Shown piece by piece: positions 49,208 to 59,619 of a DNA stretch of 64,000 nucleotides. Source of the DNA: an uncultured Neptuniibacter sp. (lineage in GTDB: Bacteria > Pseudomonadota > Gammaproteobacteria > Pseudomonadales > Balneatricaceae); contig NZ_CANMIR010000013.1 in NCBI RefSeq assembly GCF_947498015.1, positions 43,867 to 107,866 on the forward strand. The letters run 5' to 3'. Positions within the stretch are counted from its first letter, which is position 1, and every line of letters begins with the position of its first letter. The notes beneath the pieces are model-generated. The model had not been told where the DNA came from, made no database searches, and saw only the letters and a list, made by a program, of their open reading frames with translations. Both the position numbers and the translations under genes were made by a program.

Positions 49208-50251
49208 GTGAACGCGTTACCGACCAATTTCTCCTATCTGTATGGAGAGCCTGAAGCCAAAGCACAAATACGAACCCTACCTGAAGATTTTCAGGTTGTG
49301 GAGGAACTCGGCTTTGAGCCGGAAGGGCAGGGGGAGCATGTATTTCTCTATATTCGTAAATGTGGAGAAAATACTGATTGGGTAGCGCGCCAGCTGGCCA
49401 ATTTTGCCCAGGTGAGCCCTAGAGATGTCAGTTATGCTGGTAAGAAAGACCGCCATGCAGTAACCGAGCAGTGGTTCTGCGTTAAGTTTCCAATTAAACG
49501 CAATCTAAATTGGAAGCTGTTTGGAGGTGACAGCATTGAAGTGCTGAAGTCTGTCAGACACCCTCGTAAACTCAGGTTGGGGGCCTTGCAGGGGAATCGT
49601 TTTAAACTGCGGCTACGCCAGGTTGAAAATATGAAAGCGTTGCTGGCACGTGTAGCTAATGTAGCTGAAGGCGGGTGTCCTAACTATTTTGGTGAACAGC
49701 GTTTTGGGAATGATTTTGGCAACCTGAATAAGGGTATTGCGTTGCTTAGAGGGGAGATTGAAGAGCGCCAGCGTAATAAAAAAGGGCTCTATATCTCTGC
49801 GGTACGTTCCTGGTTGTTTAATCAGATATTGTCTTGTCGTATCTCGGAAGGAATCTGGGATCGTCTGCTTAATGGTGATGCGCTTATGCTAGCCGGCACC
49901 CAAAGCTGTTTTGTTGAAGAGGTGGCTACTGATGATTTGCTTGCTCGCCTAAGGCAGGGGGATATTCATTTGACCGGGCCAATGTGGGGACGAGGTGAGA
50001 TGCTGCCGGTTGCTGCTGCAGAGCAGTGGGAGAGGAAGCAGCTTTCAGAATGGCAGACTATCGGTGAGCTTCTCGAGACACTTTCGCTGAAACAGGAGCG
50101 CCGTGCGCTCAGATTAAAACCAGCAAATTTTAAAGCAAAAGTTATTAATGACAGTGAATGCTGGTTGGAGTTTTCACTACCATCTGGTGCATTTGCTACC
50201 AGTGTTTTAAGAGAGGTCTGTCAGTATGGCCAACCGGAAAAGAGCGATTAA
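49208..50251 (+). CDS. truD: tRNA pseudouridine(13) synthase TruD
   Basis: The product (347 residues) has IRTLPEDFQVVEELGFEPEG, the catalytic segment VSYAGKKDRHAVTEQWFCV (Asp near 81) and GGCPNYFGEQRFGNDFGNLN, all TruD family marks. It modifies U13 in tRNA-Glu. The stop touches the surE start. In E. coli the run is ftsB-ispD-ispF-truD-surE; ispD and ispF are not present here. Confidence 0.96.
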   Translation: MNALPTNFSYLYGEPEAKAQIRTLPEDFQVVEELGFEPEGQGEHVFLYIRKCGENTDWVARQLANFAQVSPRDVSYAGKKDRHAVTEQWFCVKFPIKRNLNWKLFGGDSIEVLKSVRHPRKLRLGALQGNRFKLRLRQVENMKALLARVANVAEGGCPNYFGEQRFGNDFGNLNKGIALLRGEIEERQRNKKGLYISAVRSWLFNQILSCRISEGIWDRLLNGDALMLAGTQSCFVEEVATDDLLARLRQGDIHLTGPMWGRGEMLPVAAAEQWERKQLSEWQTIGELLETLSLKQERRALRLKPANFKAKVINDSECWLEFSLPSGAFATSVLREVCQYGQPEKSD

Positions 50252-51001
50252 ATGAAAATTTTAATTTCCAATGATGATGGTGTTTATGCTCCGGGCCTGG
50301 TTGCTCTGGCAAATGCCTTGGCTGATCTGGGTGAAATTCTGGTGGTCGCTCCAGATAGAAATCGCAGTGGCGCAAGTAACTCGTTGACGTTGGATCGTCC
50401 GCTGGAAACGTTTACTCATGAGAATGGCTTTATTAGTATTAATGGCACGCCAACAGACTGTGTTCATCTTGGCAGTTCCGGTATCTTTGGGCTGGAGCCT
50501 GATATCGTTGTGTCTGGCATAAATGCCGGACCAAACCTGGGTGACGATGTGATCTATTCGGGGACTGTTGCAGCGGCAATGGAGGGGCGGCATCTGCGTT
50601 ATCCCTCACTTGCCATCTCATCGGGCAGTTTTCATCCGCAATGCTATGAATCCGCTGCATTGGTTGCAAAGGATCTGGTTCAGAATATTCATAAGCTCAA
50701 TATAGCGCCACGCACGGTCCTCAATGTGAATGTTCCAGACAGCGACTATGAACAGTTTTCCGGGGTACATGTTACGCGATTAGGACATCGCAACTGTGCA
50801 GATAAGCCGATGGAAACCGAGGACCCGAGAGGGCGTGTGCGTTATTGGATTGCCGGAGCTGGAACGGCTGCAGATGCAGGCCCAGGCACCGATTTTTTTG
50901 CCTTGAATGAAGGCTGTGTATCGATCACCCCGCTGCACACTGATATGACTCAGTACCCGGGTATGGATCATGTAGGCGATTGGTTGGAGAGTAGTTTTTG
51001 A
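50252..51001 (+). CDS. surE: 5'/3'-nucleotidase SurE
   Basis: The 249-residue enzyme begins [20 protein letters not shown] with the metal-binding NDDG motif, then [32 protein letters not shown] and [26 protein letters not shown]. It dephosphorylates nucleoside monophosphates in stationary phase. It starts right after truD and its stop overlaps the pcm frame. Confidence 0.97.
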   Translation: MKILISNDDGVYAPGLVALANALADLGEILVVAPDRNRSGASNSLTLDRPLETFTHENGFISINGTPTDCVHLGSSGIFGLEPDIVVSGINAGPNLGDDVIYSGTVAAAMEGRHLRYPSLAISSGSFHPQCYESAALVAKDLVQNIHKLNIAPRTVLNVNVPDSDYEQFSGVHVTRLGHRNCADKPMETEDPRGRVRYWIAGAGTAADAGPGTDFFALNEGCVSITPLHTDMTQYPGMDHVGDWLESSF

Positions 51002-51027
51002 ACGATCAGCAATTACGCGGAATCGGT

Positions 51028-51666
51028 ATGACTTCGCAACGTACTCGAGATCGTCTGGTAAATCGCTTGCGTGAGCAGGGGATCAAAGATGAGAAAGTGT
51101 TGGATGTGATCCGTAAGACACCGCGTCATATTTTTATAGATGAGGCGCTTTCCCATCGGGCATATGAAGATACAGCGCTGCCTATCGGTTTTAATCAGAC
51201 AATTTCTCAGCCCTTCATTGTGGCGCGAATGACGGAAAGCCTTCTTGCAGAAGGTCCTCTTAAGAGAGTGCTTGAAGTCGGAACAGGTTCTGGCTACCAA
51301 ACGTCCATACTTGCACCGCTGGTAGGTGAGCTGTTTTCTGTAGAGCGTATTAAGCCTTTGCAGGATAAAGCCCGTCAGCGACTGAAAATGATTGGCTTGA
51401 GGAATGTGAATCTCAAGCATACTGATGGCGGTATGGGGTGGGCTGCAAAAGCACCATTTGACGGTATCCTGGCAGCCTGTGCTCCGGAAGAGGTGCCAGA
51501 AGAACTGAAACAGCAACTCGCTATTGGTGGGCGGTTGATCATCCCCGTTGGCGGGAGTGATAATCAGGAACTTAAGTTAGTTATTCGAGAAACAGAGACA
51601 TCTTTCTCAACAGAGGTGCTGGAATGTGTAAAGTTTGTACCTTTGTTGAGTGGGACAGTAAGGTGA
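51028..51666 (+). CDS. pcm: Protein-L-isoaspartate O-methyltransferase
   Basis: From the ATG at 51028 the product (212 residues) reads [19 protein letters not shown], matching the Pseudomonas Pcm start, with a GGA upstream. A TTG at 50998 extends the frame but has no family match. Motifs are [37 protein letters not shown] (SAM binding) and [16 protein letters not shown]. It repairs isoaspartate in proteins and is found with surE and rpoS in stationary-phase clusters. Confidence 0.95.
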   Translation: MTSQRTRDRLVNRLREQGIKDEKVLDVIRKTPRHIFIDEALSHRAYEDTALPIGFNQTISQPFIVARMTESLLAEGPLKRVLEVGTGSGYQTSILAPLVGELFSVERIKPLQDKARQRLKMIGLRNVNLKHTDGGMGWAAKAPFDGILAACAPEEVPEELKQQLAIGGRLIIPVGGSDNQELKLVIRETETSFSTEVLECVKFVPLLSGTVR

Positions 51667-51676
51667 TGGAGCGTTG

Positions 51677-52618
51677 ATGGAATCTGGGAGATCGTTGCGT
51701 GATTATCTCGCGCTGGCAGGGAAAGGGATGATGATGGGAGCTGCGGATGCCGTGCCTGGCGTTTCAGGTGGTACGATAGCTTTCATGACGGGGATCTATG
51801 AGGAGCTTATTCACTCCCTCAAACAGTGTGGGCCTGAGGCCGTAAAAGTACTGCTGACTAAAGGTGTAGCTGCGGCATGGCAGCACATTAATGGTACATT
51901 TCTGCTGACACTGCTCTTGGGGATTCTCTTTAGTTTGCTGACAATCGCGCGGGTGGTGCTGTTTTGGTTGGCTGAATATCCTGAACTGCTGTGGTCGTTT
52001 TTCTTTGGCTTGATTGCGGCGTCTGTCTGGTCTGTATGTCGGCATATTGATCATTGGGATAGTAATCGTTTGACTGCTTTTCTTGTGGGGACGATATCTG
52101 CGTACCTGATCACTTCGATCTCTCCGACCTCTATTGAAGCTACTCCGCTATTTATTTTTCTATCAGGAATGGTGGCCATCTGCGCGATGATCCTGCCAGG
52201 TATTTCCGGAAGCTTTATCCTACTTCTACTGGGGATGTATGCACCGATCTTGATGGCTATCAAAAATATTGAACTGCTGACGTTGACGCTCTTTGCTGCC
52301 GGCTGTGTGATGGGCCTGTTAAGCTTTTCCAGAGTGCTGAGTTGGATGTTCAGCTCGTTTAAGGCAACCACCCTGGCACTATTAGGTGGTTTTATGCTGG
52401 GATCACTCAACAAGGTCTGGCCCTGGAAATATACCACTGCATATACGATCAACCGGCATGGTGATCAGGTTCCTCTGGTGCAGGAGAATATATCGCCCTT
52501 TTCTTTTGAAACGATGACCGGGCAGCCCTCTTTTTTGTTATATGCTGTGGGGTTGATGTTAGTTGGAGCCGGTTTAGTATTAATTATTGAGCAGGTGGGC
52601 CGGAGGTCCGAGGTATAG
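51677..52618 (+). CDS. DUF368 membrane protein, probable undecaprenyl-phosphate translocase
   Basis: The 313-residue product has eight or more membrane helices and the DUF368 signature GMMMGAADAVPGVSGGTIAF near the start with MILPGISGSFILLLLGMYA near 175, an internal repeat of the PGxSGG/PGISG type. DUF368 proteins (PopT) were shown in Vibrio cholerae to flip undecaprenyl phosphate back to the cytoplasm. GGAG lies five bases before the ATG at 51677. It sits between pcm and nlpD, where P. aeruginosa has no gene that I recall. The translocase role is by family. Confidence 0.87.
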   Translation: MESGRSLRDYLALAGKGMMMGAADAVPGVSGGTIAFMTGIYEELIHSLKQCGPEAVKVLLTKGVAAAWQHINGTFLLTLLLGILFSLLTIARVVLFWLAEYPELLWSFFFGLIAASVWSVCRHIDHWDSNRLTAFLVGTISAYLITSISPTSIEATPLFIFLSGMVAICAMILPGISGSFILLLLGMYAPILMAIKNIELLTLTLFAAGCVMGLLSFSRVLSWMFSSFKATTLALLGGFMLGSLNKVWPWKYTTAYTINRHGDQVPLVQENISPFSFETMTGQPSFLLYAVGLMLVGAGLVLIIEQVGRRSEV

Positions 52619-52622
52619 TTTA

Positions 52623-53465
52623 GTGAGTTTCAGAGGCGTTGCCTTAGTTGGAATTGTAGTTCTTCTGGTCGGGTGTGGGGGGAAAACCTATGCTCCGGTC
52701 AGTGACCGCTCACTATCGACCGCTTCACAACCTAGACCTGACACCTATGTGGTGCGTAAAGGCGATACCCTTTACTCAATCGCTTTCCGTTATGGGCTGG
52801 ATTACCGTGCTTTAGCAGCCCAAAATGGTATCTCGCGTAGTTACAGCATCTATCCAGGCCAGCGACTTAAACTAAAATCAAACTCCCCATCAGCGAATTC
52901 TGAATCGATTGTACGGGATGCGTCTATCAAGGCGCCCTCCCCAGTGATCACCTCGAGCCGTAAATTTCAACAGGCCAAGCCTTCTATAAAAAATGATACT
53001 AATCGGACGGCAAAGCCTGTGGTAGAAAAGCCTAAACCCGCTAACCCAAAACCAGCTCCGGTCCGTAAAACCTCTGTAGTGAAGGCTGCTGGACCAATAG
53101 TATGGCAATGGCCGGCTTCAGGAAGAGTGATTGCCTCTTTTAAAACTAAAGGTAAGGTGAATAAAGGTATTAATTTGGCGGGCAGTTTGGGAAGCCCAGT
53201 CAAGGCCTCTGCGAATGGTAGAGTTGTTTATGCTGGAAATGGATTGTTAGGGTATGGGAATTTGGTGATCGTAGAGCATAGTCGGCAGTATTTAAGCGCT
53301 TACGCACATAATAGTCGAGTTTTGGTTAAAGAAAATGATATGGTTAAGTCAGGGCAGAAGATCGCCGAAATGGGGCGCAGTGGGGCTGATAGAGTCATGT
53401 TGCATTTTGAAATTCGGCGGGACGGCAAACCTATCAACCCGCTGAGGTTTCTGCCGAAAAGATAA
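52623..53465 (+). CDS. nlpD: NlpD-type LysM/M23 lipoprotein (amidase activator)
   Basis: Starting at the GTG 52623 (GAGG nine bases upstream), about 280 residues. It has a lipobox LLVGC, a LysM domain (about 43-87: YVVRKGDTLYSIAFRYGLDY), a Lys/Pro-rich linker and a degenerate M23 domain (about 160-280: WQWPASGRVIASF to LHFEIRRDGKPINPLRFLPK). The usual zinc HxxxD is replaced by NKGINLAG, so like E. coli NlpD it should be inactive and activate AmiC-type amidases. It overlaps nothing and precedes rpoS; the rpoS promoter probably lies inside it. Confidence 0.92.
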   Translation: MSFRGVALVGIVVLLVGCGGKTYAPVSDRSLSTASQPRPDTYVVRKGDTLYSIAFRYGLDYRALAAQNGISRSYSIYPGQRLKLKSNSPSANSESIVRDASIKAPSPVITSSRKFQQAKPSIKNDTNRTAKPVVEKPKPANPKPAPVRKTSVVKAAGPIVWQWPASGRVIASFKTKGKVNKGINLAGSLGSPVKASANGRVVYAGNGLLGYGNLVIVEHSRQYLSAYAHNSRVLVKENDMVKSGQKIAEMGRSGADRVMLHFEIRRDGKPINPLRFLPKR

Positions 53466-53528
53466 TAACAACGTATAACAATAATAAATTCAGAATGCTT
53501 GAGCAGATTTTGGTTAAGGGAACGGGTA

Positions 53529-54542
53529 ATGGAAAATATTGATAACGACTGCAATACGGAAATGCAGGAAGTTACCTTGAAAAGCGAAGAGCTGGACAAG
53601 GAATCTGATGATGAAGTTAAAACCAAATCTTCAGATAAAAATCCTGAGTTTCTGAACAGTGGCCGAGGCCGGGGCAGTATGGCGCATAAGGATCTGATCA
53701 ATGCGAAGAACCTTGATGCCACGCAGCTCTATCTGAATGAGATCGGCTTCTCTCCTCTGCTAAGTGCAGAAGAGGAGGTTTATTTCTCACGTCTTGCGCT
53801 CAAAGGTGATGAAGCTGCACGTAAACGAATGATTGAGAGTAATCTCCGTTTAGTGGTGAAGATCGCTCGTCGTTATATTAACCGTGGTCTGACGTTGCTT
53901 GATCTTATTGAAGAGGGAAACCTTGGTCTTATTCGGGCCGTTGAGAAATTTGACCCTGAGCGTGGTTTCCGATTCTCAACCTATGCTACCTGGTGGATTC
54001 GCCAGACCATAGAGCGAGCGATTATGAATCAGACCCGCACAATTCGGTTACCGATTCATGTAGTTAAAGAGCTGAATGTTTATCTAAGAGCGGCAAGGGA
54101 GCTAGCACAGAAACTTGATCATGAGCCCTCCCCGGAAGAGATCGCTGAGCTAGTGGATAAGCCAGTGGAAAATGTTGAGCGGATGCTGGGCCTAAATGAA
54201 AGGGTGAGTTCGGTTGATACTCCGATGGGTAAAGATTCGGATAAATCATTACTCGATACTATACCTGATACGGTCTCTTCGGATCCTGAAACGCTGCTTC
54301 AGACCTCTAATATTAGTGGTAATCTCGATAAGTGGCTGGATATGTTGCCTGAGAAGCATGCTGAAGTGCTTTCAAGGCGTTTCGGCCTGCGTGGTTATGA
54401 GATGAGTACGCTGGAGGACGTGGGTCGTGAAATCGGTCTTACTCGTGAGCGTGTGAGGCAGATTCAAGTTGAAGCTTTACGTAAGCTGCGTGATATAGTC
54501 GAGAAAAACGGCTTAAGTGGTGAAGACCTGCTTCAGCAATAA
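53529..54542 (+). CDS. rpoS: RNA polymerase sigma factor RpoS
   Basis: The 337-residue sigma70-group factor has the RpoS N-terminal acidic region, region 1.2 ([20 protein letters not shown]), region 2 ([20 protein letters not shown] and [20 protein letters not shown]), region 3 and region 4 ([20 protein letters not shown]). Its start is the ATG at 53529 with AAGGGA upstream. It governs the stationary-phase and stress response. It follows nlpD, as in E. coli and Pseudomonas; the fdxA found after rpoS in Pseudomonas is absent. Confidence 0.97.
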   Translation: MENIDNDCNTEMQEVTLKSEELDKESDDEVKTKSSDKNPEFLNSGRGRGSMAHKDLINAKNLDATQLYLNEIGFSPLLSAEEEVYFSRLALKGDEAARKRMIESNLRLVVKIARRYINRGLTLLDLIEEGNLGLIRAVEKFDPERGFRFSTYATWWIRQTIERAIMNQTRTIRLPIHVVKELNVYLRAARELAQKLDHEPSPEEIAELVDKPVENVERMLGLNERVSSVDTPMGKDSDKSLLDTIPDTVSSDPETLLQTSNISGNLDKWLDMLPEKHAEVLSRRFGLRGYEMSTLEDVGREIGLTRERVRQIQVEALRKLRDIVEKNGLSGEDLLQQ

Positions 54543-54566
54543 CTGAGCGTATCGATCCCGTCGCAT

Positions 54567-54594
54567 AAAAAAACCGCCAAGTGGCGGTTTTTTT
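54567..54594. terminator. Bidirectional terminator between rpoS and mutS
   Basis: A-tract, CCGCC, loop AAGT, GGCGG, T-tract. It ends rpoS (plus) and, 15 bases beyond its stop, mutS (minus). Confidence 0.93.
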
Positions 54595-54608
54595 ATGGCA
54601 TTCACAAC

Positions 54609-57173
54609 CTAGAGTAAGCTTTTAAGCTGATACAGAAGATCTAGAGCCTCGCGAGGGCTAAGGTCATCTGGAGATGCTTTTCTTAACGCTTTGAGCGCTT
54701 TAGGTTCAGGAGATGCAAACATATCGTTTTGAACCGGGGATGGAGGAGTTGACATCTGGGCGCCGATGGGAACTTCCTGCTCAAGCTGTACCAGTTTTGC
54801 CTTGGCGAGTTGAATAACCTGAGGGGGGACGCCGGCTAGTTGGGCAACCTGCAGCCCATAGCTCTGACTGGCTGGTCCCTCTTTGATCTCATGTAGGAAA
54901 ACTATGTGGTCATTATGTTCAACCGCTGTTAGGTGGACGTTATATACCGCGTTTACCTGTTCGGGAAGGCTTGTGAGTTCAAAATAGTGGGTAGCAAACA
55001 GGGTAAAGGATTGTGTCTCACGTGCGAGGTTATCGGCGCATGCCCAGGCTAGGGAGAGTCCGTCGAACGTACTGGTACCACGACCCACTTCATCCATAAG
55101 CACCAGGCTACGTTCTGTGGCATTGTGCATGATGTTAGCAGTCTCGGTCATCTCGACCATGAAAGTTGAGCGCCCCCCTGCAAGGTCATCAGAAGAGCCC
55201 ATGCGGGTGAAAATCTTATCCACAATGCCGATCGTTGCAGCGGAGGCTGGAACGTAGCTCCCAATATGTGCAAGCAGAGTTATGAGTGCTGCTTGTCTCA
55301 TATAGGTGGATTTACCGCCCATATTTGGACCTGTAATGATTAGCATTTTGCGCTCACTATCGAGGATCAGGTCATTAGCAACAAATGGATCATCTAGAAC
55401 GGTTTCGACAACAGGGTGTCGGCCCCGCTGAATATTGATTTGTGGCTCTTCCGTGAGTGTCGGGGGAATATAATCGAGGGTATCAGCACGCTCAGCCAGA
55501 TTGGAGAGTACGTCCAATTCAGAAATCGCGGCTGCGGAATCCTGTAGAGCTGGAAGTTCCAGAGCAAGTGTTTCCAGCAGGGCTTCATATAGTGCTTTCT
55601 CCCTGGCAAGAGCTCTGCTCTTGGCGGAAAGCGCTTTATCTTCAAACTCTTTAAGCTCAGGGGTGATGTAACGTTCAGCATTTTTGAGAGTTTGACGTCG
55701 AATGTATTCGGCGGGTAGGTCTGCGTTCTGTGCCTTTCCAATTTCAATAAAGTAGCCGTGAACGCGATTATAGCCAACCTTTAGGGTGGCTATACCCGTA
55801 CGTTGTCGTTCGCGGTTTTCCAGTTCTATCAGATAGGCACCGGCATTCTCGCTGATACCGCGCAGCTCATCGAGTTCATCATCATAGCCTTCCGCAATGA
55901 CCCCCCCGTCGCGAATGACGACCGGTGGATTGTCGATGATGGCACGGCAAAGCGTGGCAGACAGTTCAGGGAACTCAGAGATCTGAGTGGCAAGTTCGGC
56001 CACCAGAGGAGCGTCAGTCTCAGAAATCTGTTGCTGTATGTCAGGTAAGGTCTGTAACGCATTCTTGAGGCGTTCTAGATCCCTTGGGCGAGCTGATCTG
56101 AGTGCTATACGGGCCAGTATGCGCTCACTGTCACCGATAGATTTTAGTGATGTTTGTATCCCTTCGAAACGATAGCAGTCCTGCAACCAATGAATGGATG
56201 CCTGGCGTGCGAGGAGCGTGGGTCTGTTCTGAAGAGGTCTGTGGAGCCATCGGCGAAGTAAGCGGCTGCCCATAGGAGTGCGACATTTGTCAATGACTTT
56301 GGCTAGGGTGTTATCAAAACCCCCGGAGAGGTTTTGATCAATTTCAAGATTTTTGCGAGTGGCAGCATCTAATGCTACGCAGTCATTATGCTGTTCAATC
56401 TGAATTCTGCGAATATGAGGCAGGGCAGTGCGCTGGGTATCTTTGGCATATTGCAGTAAGCAACCAGCTGCAGTGATCGCAATACTTAGGTGGTCACAAC
56501 CAAAGCCAGCGAGGTCTTTTACCTTGAACTGCTGACGGAGAAGGTCTTGAGCCGTGTCTTCCTCAAAGTGCCAAGGTGCCTGTGGTCGAAGTCCCTTACG
56601 ATTCTGCAGAATATTAGCCAGTTGGGAATCTTCGTTATACAGAGTTTCTGATGGGCGAAGGCGTTCCAGCTCGCTGATAAGAGCATCTTGGCAATCAACC
56701 TCCATCAGACTGAATCGGCCTGATGCAATATCGACAATGGCAAAACCAAAGTGATCGCCGTGTTGATTAAGTGCAACCAGTAAGTTGTCGCGATTTTCAT
56801 CCAGCAATGCTTCATCACTGACTGTACCAGGTGTGATGATGCGTGCTACAGCTCTTTCAACAGGGCCTTTGCTGGTAGCCGGGTCCCCAATCTGTTCACA
56901 GATAACAACGGATTCGCCCGCCCGTACGATCTTGCCAACGTAATTTTCTGCTGCGTGGTAGGGGATGCCTGCCATGGGGATCGGCTCACCCGCTGATTTT
57001 CCACGTGCTGTCAGTGAAATATCCAGCAGCTCGGCTGCCTTTTTTGCATCATCATAGAAAAGCTCATAAAAATCACCCATCCGGTAAAACACGAGTTGGT
57101 CTGGATGTTGCGCTTTAATCCGCAGATATTGCTGCATCATTGGAGTGTGACCAGAGGTGTTTTGTTTAGACAT
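54609..57173 (-). CDS. mutS: DNA mismatch repair protein MutS
   Basis: The 854-residue product (E. coli 853) has the mismatch-binding FYE motif at residues 35-37 (RMGDFYELF), core and lever domains, the ATPase domain with Walker [19 protein letters not shown] (about 615), [20 protein letters not shown] (Walker B) and [11 protein letters not shown]. It finds mismatches and recruits MutL. It is transcribed convergently with rpoS and divergently from cinA. Confidence 0.98.
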   Translation of the reverse strand: MSKQNTSGHTPMMQQYLRIKAQHPDQLVFYRMGDFYELFYDDAKKAAELLDISLTARGKSAGEPIPMAGIPYHAAENYVGKIVRAGESVVICEQIGDPATSKGPVERAVARIITPGTVSDEALLDENRDNLLVALNQHGDHFGFAIVDIASGRFSLMEVDCQDALISELERLRPSETLYNEDSQLANILQNRKGLRPQAPWHFEEDTAQDLLRQQFKVKDLAGFGCDHLSIAITAAGCLLQYAKDTQRTALPHIRRIQIEQHNDCVALDAATRKNLEIDQNLSGGFDNTLAKVIDKCRTPMGSRLLRRWLHRPLQNRPTLLARQASIHWLQDCYRFEGIQTSLKSIGDSERILARIALRSARPRDLERLKNALQTLPDIQQQISETDAPLVAELATQISEFPELSATLCRAIIDNPPVVIRDGGVIAEGYDDELDELRGISENAGAYLIELENRERQRTGIATLKVGYNRVHGYFIEIGKAQNADLPAEYIRRQTLKNAERYITPELKEFEDKALSAKSRALAREKALYEALLETLALELPALQDSAAAISELDVLSNLAERADTLDYIPPTLTEEPQINIQRGRHPVVETVLDDPFVANDLILDSERKMLIITGPNMGGKSTYMRQAALITLLAHIGSYVPASAATIGIVDKIFTRMGSSDDLAGGRSTFMVEMTETANIMHNATERSLVLMDEVGRGTSTFDGLSLAWACADNLARETQSFTLFATHYFELTSLPEQVNAVYNVHLTAVEHNDHIVFLHEIKEGPASQSYGLQVAQLAGVPPQVIQLAKAKLVQLEQEVPIGAQMSTPPSPVQNDMFASPEPKALKALRKASPDDLSPREALDLLYQLKSLL

Positions 57174-57274
57174 AGGTAATCAGTACTTAAGCGATGGTTG
57201 ATTGAAACAACTGTATTCCAGTAATGAGATCAGGCATTGTACGGTAAATAATGAGAGTTACATAGGTCGTCGAA

Positions 57275-57763
57275 ATGGAGTCGATTAGTCATAAAAATCT
57301 GGAATCAATATCTCGTTTGCTCATAAACAATAATAAGGTCTTAGGAACAGCGGAATCGTGTACTGGGGGATGGATCGCACAAGCACTGACCTCTCTCGCT
57401 GGGAGCTCTGCTTGGTTTGAGTGTGGCTTCGTTACCTACAGTAATGCATCAAAAAAAAGGATGTTGGGCGTTAACGAGGCGACGCTGAGGGATTGTGGAG
57501 CGGTTTCCGAAGAGGTGGTGATTGAGATGGCTGAAGGAGTTATTCAGGCATCTGATGCATCGATCAGTGTTGCAACCAGCGGGATAGCAGGCCCTGGGGG
57601 TGGTAGTGATGAGAAACCGGTGGGGACTGTATGGATCGCGTGGGCAGAACGGGATAAAGCGTCACGGGCTGAAAAGTTTTTATTTAATGGCGATCGTGAA
57701 GCTGTGAGAAAACAAGCGGTTAGCGCAGCGATTGAGGGAATTTTGCAGAACTTATCCAGTTGA
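57275..57763 (+). CDS. pncC: CinA C-terminal domain protein, nicotinamide-nucleotide amidohydrolase PncC
   Basis: The 162-residue product is the stand-alone CinA C-terminal domain: LGTAESCTGGWIAQALTSLA (catalytic Ser), SAWFECGFVTYSNASKKRML, VATSGIAGPGGGSDEKPVGT and VWIAW. It deamidates NMN to NaMN. It lies directly before recA, as in Pseudomonas and many bacteria (cinA-recA-recX). Start at ATG 57275, though an alternative in-frame start is not excluded. Confidence 0.93.
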   Translation: MESISHKNLESISRLLINNNKVLGTAESCTGGWIAQALTSLAGSSAWFECGFVTYSNASKKRMLGVNEATLRDCGAVSEEVVIEMAEGVIQASDASISVATSGIAGPGGGSDEKPVGTVWIAWAERDKASRAEKFLFNGDREAVRKQAVSAAIEGILQNLSS

Positions 57764-57782
57764 GGGTTGCAATCAAGAAATC

Positions 57783-57813
57783 TTGTGAAATAATACTGTC
57801 CATACATACAGTA
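57783..57813 (+). promoter_or_regulatory. recA promoter with LexA (SOS) box
   Basis: The SOS box TACTGTCCATACATACAGTA (57794-57813) is CTG-N10-CAG with a palindromic core. It overlaps the spacer and -10 region of a promoter with a TTGTGA -35 at 57783 and TACAGT about 18 bases later. It should repress recA until DNA damage. Confidence 0.88.
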
Positions 57814-57852
57814 TTTTCCGCCACAATATAAATTAATGGTACAGGGTTGAAG

Positions 57853-58893
57853 ATGGACGCGAATCGTAAAAAAGCACTTGATGCAGCGTTAAGTCAGATT
57901 GAGCGACAGTTTGGTAAAGGCGCAGTGATGCGTATGGGGGATCAGCCTCGTGAAGCAATTCCATCTGTATCGACGGGTTCATTAGGCTTGGATATCGCTT
58001 TGGGTATAGGCGGTTTGCCCTATGGACGTATCGTGGAAATTTATGGTCCGGAATCTTCTGGTAAAACAACATTGACACTACAGGTAGTTGCTGAAGCCCA
58101 GAAGCAGGGTAAAACCTGTGCATTTGTCGATGCGGAGCATGCACTCGATCCTATCTACGCAGAGAAGCTTGGAGTTGATGTTGATGGCCTGTTAGTTTCT
58201 CAGCCGGATACAGGTGAGCAGGCTCTTGAGATCACCGATATGCTAGTCCGTTCTGGTGCAGTTGATGTCATTATTGTTGACTCAGTGGCCGCATTGACAC
58301 CAAAAGCTGAGATCGAAGGTGATATGGGCGATGCCCATGTTGGTCTGCAGGCTCGTTTGATGTCACAAGCGTTACGAAAACTGACAGGTAATGTCAAGAA
58401 TTCTAATTGTCTATTGGTATTTATCAATCAGATCCGTATGAAAATAGGGGTTATGTTTGGTAATCCAGAAACTACTACCGGCGGTAATGCTCTTAAATTC
58501 TACTCATCTGTCCGTTTGGATATTCGCCGTACGGGCGCGGTTAAGCAGGGGGATGAAGTTGTCGGTAATGAGACCCGAGTGAAGGTCGTTAAGAACAAAG
58601 TTTCACCACCGTTTAGACAGGCTGAGTTCCAGATTATGTATGGTCAGGGTATCTACCATATGGGTGAAGTGATTGATCTGGGTGTTAAAGAGGGATTGGT
58701 TGATAAATCCGGTGCCTGGTATGCCTATAATGGGGATAAGATTGGGCAGGGTAAAGCGAATGCGGCTAAGTATCTGGAAGAGAACCCGCAGATCGCTAAT
58801 GAGATTGAAACGGAGTTGAGAAACCGACTGTTATCAACACCTGCAGACAAGGCTGTTGCGGAAGAAGAGTCTGAGAACCTTGACCTGATCTGA
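57853..58893 (+). CDS. recA: Recombinase RecA
   Basis: The 346-residue protein starts at the ATG 57853 ([20 protein letters not shown]) with CAGGG upstream; a TTG at 57847 is less likely. It has the Walker [14 protein letters not shown], Walker [13 protein letters not shown], loop L1/L2 segments ([20 protein letters not shown]) and an acidic C-tail (about 330-346). It does strand exchange and co-protease activation of LexA. A LexA box lies just upstream, and recX follows past an attenuator-like terminator. Confidence 0.98.
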   Translation: MDANRKKALDAALSQIERQFGKGAVMRMGDQPREAIPSVSTGSLGLDIALGIGGLPYGRIVEIYGPESSGKTTLTLQVVAEAQKQGKTCAFVDAEHALDPIYAEKLGVDVDGLLVSQPDTGEQALEITDMLVRSGAVDVIIVDSVAALTPKAEIEGDMGDAHVGLQARLMSQALRKLTGNVKNSNCLLVFINQIRMKIGVMFGNPETTTGGNALKFYSSVRLDIRRTGAVKQGDEVVGNETRVKVVKNKVSPPFRQAEFQIMYGQGIYHMGEVIDLGVKEGLVDKSGAWYAYNGDKIGQGKANAAKYLEENPQIANEIETELRNRLLSTPADKAVAEEESENLDLI

Positions 58894-58910
58894 TGGTTGT
58901 TAAGAAATTT

Positions 58911-58944
58911 AAAAGCCTCCGGTAGCGATATCGGGGGCTTTTTT
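58911..58944 (+). terminator. Terminator between recA and recX
   Basis: AAAAGCCTCCG pairs with CGGGGGCTTTT (one G-T pair) across GTAGCGATAT, then T-tract. recX is expected to be read by partial read-through. Confidence 0.85.
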
Positions 58945-58961
58945 GTATCTGGAATATGATG

Positions 58962-59426
58962 ATGAGTAAACGTGACGTTACAGAGCGAGATATCTGGCAT
59001 AAAGCGATAGATCTATTAGCACGGAGAGAATATTCACAAGGAGAATTATCACAAAAATTAAGGCTGATGGCTGATGATGAACTTGTCGACGGGGTATTAA
59101 GCAAACTTGAAGAGGAGGGCTATCAGTCAGATCGACGATTCACAGAGAGTTTTATTCGCATGCGTGTCGGGCAGGGGCATGGGCTAATCCGGGTTAAATT
59201 CGATCTCAATAGGAAAGGGATTAGTAATACGCTCTTGAGCGAAATTTTGGAAGAGATGGATCTGGATTGGTATGCACAGGCAAAAGAGTTATATGCACGT
59301 AAATACTCTTCACCCTTGGAAAGGGGGGACTTTAAAGCAAAAGCAAAACGGATTCGTTTCATGGGGCAGCGTGGCTACTCAATGGATGAGATTAAATATG
59401 CGATGGAGCAGGAGGGAGAGGAATGA
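58962..59426 (+). CDS. recX: Regulatory protein RecX
   Basis: About 154 residues of triple-helix repeats typical of RecX: AIDLLARREYSQGELSQKLR, VDGVLSKLEEEGYQSDRRFT-ESF and RVGQGHGLIRVKFDLNRKGI. It binds and restrains RecA filaments. Three adjacent ATGs (58956, 58959, 58962) are possible; GGA at 58951-58953 is eight bases before 58962, which I chose. Confidence 0.93.
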   Translation: MSKRDVTERDIWHKAIDLLARREYSQGELSQKLRLMADDELVDGVLSKLEEEGYQSDRRFTESFIRMRVGQGHGLIRVKFDLNRKGISNTLLSEILEEMDLDWYAQAKELYARKYSSPLERGDFKAKAKRIRFMGQRGYSMDEIKYAMEQEGEE

Positions 59427-59488
59427 GCCCTTATACAAGAGTATAGCTCTGGCTAAATAAAGGTGTATCTGACGTCCATTCAAAAATA

Positions 59489-59518
59489 TTCGAACAATTT
59501 TCGCACACGATATATAAT
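59489..59518 (+). promoter_or_regulatory. Candidate alaS promoter
   Basis: A -35-like TTCGAA (59489-59494), an 18-base spacer and a perfect TATAAT -10 (59513-59518), giving a start near 59525 and a leader of about 90 bases before alaS. Confidence 0.55.
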
Positions 59519-59619
59519 GTTGCGCCCCAAATTGCGGTGATTTATGTGGCAGTTCGATAGTTAAGTCGGGTTGCTATTTTACCAGAATGGATACGCATAC
59601 GGTTCATATAATGAAATAC

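Noticed and set aside
50998..51027. TTG start for pcm overlapping the surE stop
   Set aside because: The ATG at 51028 matches the conserved Pcm start and has an upstream GGA; the TTG adds ten residues not seen in the family.
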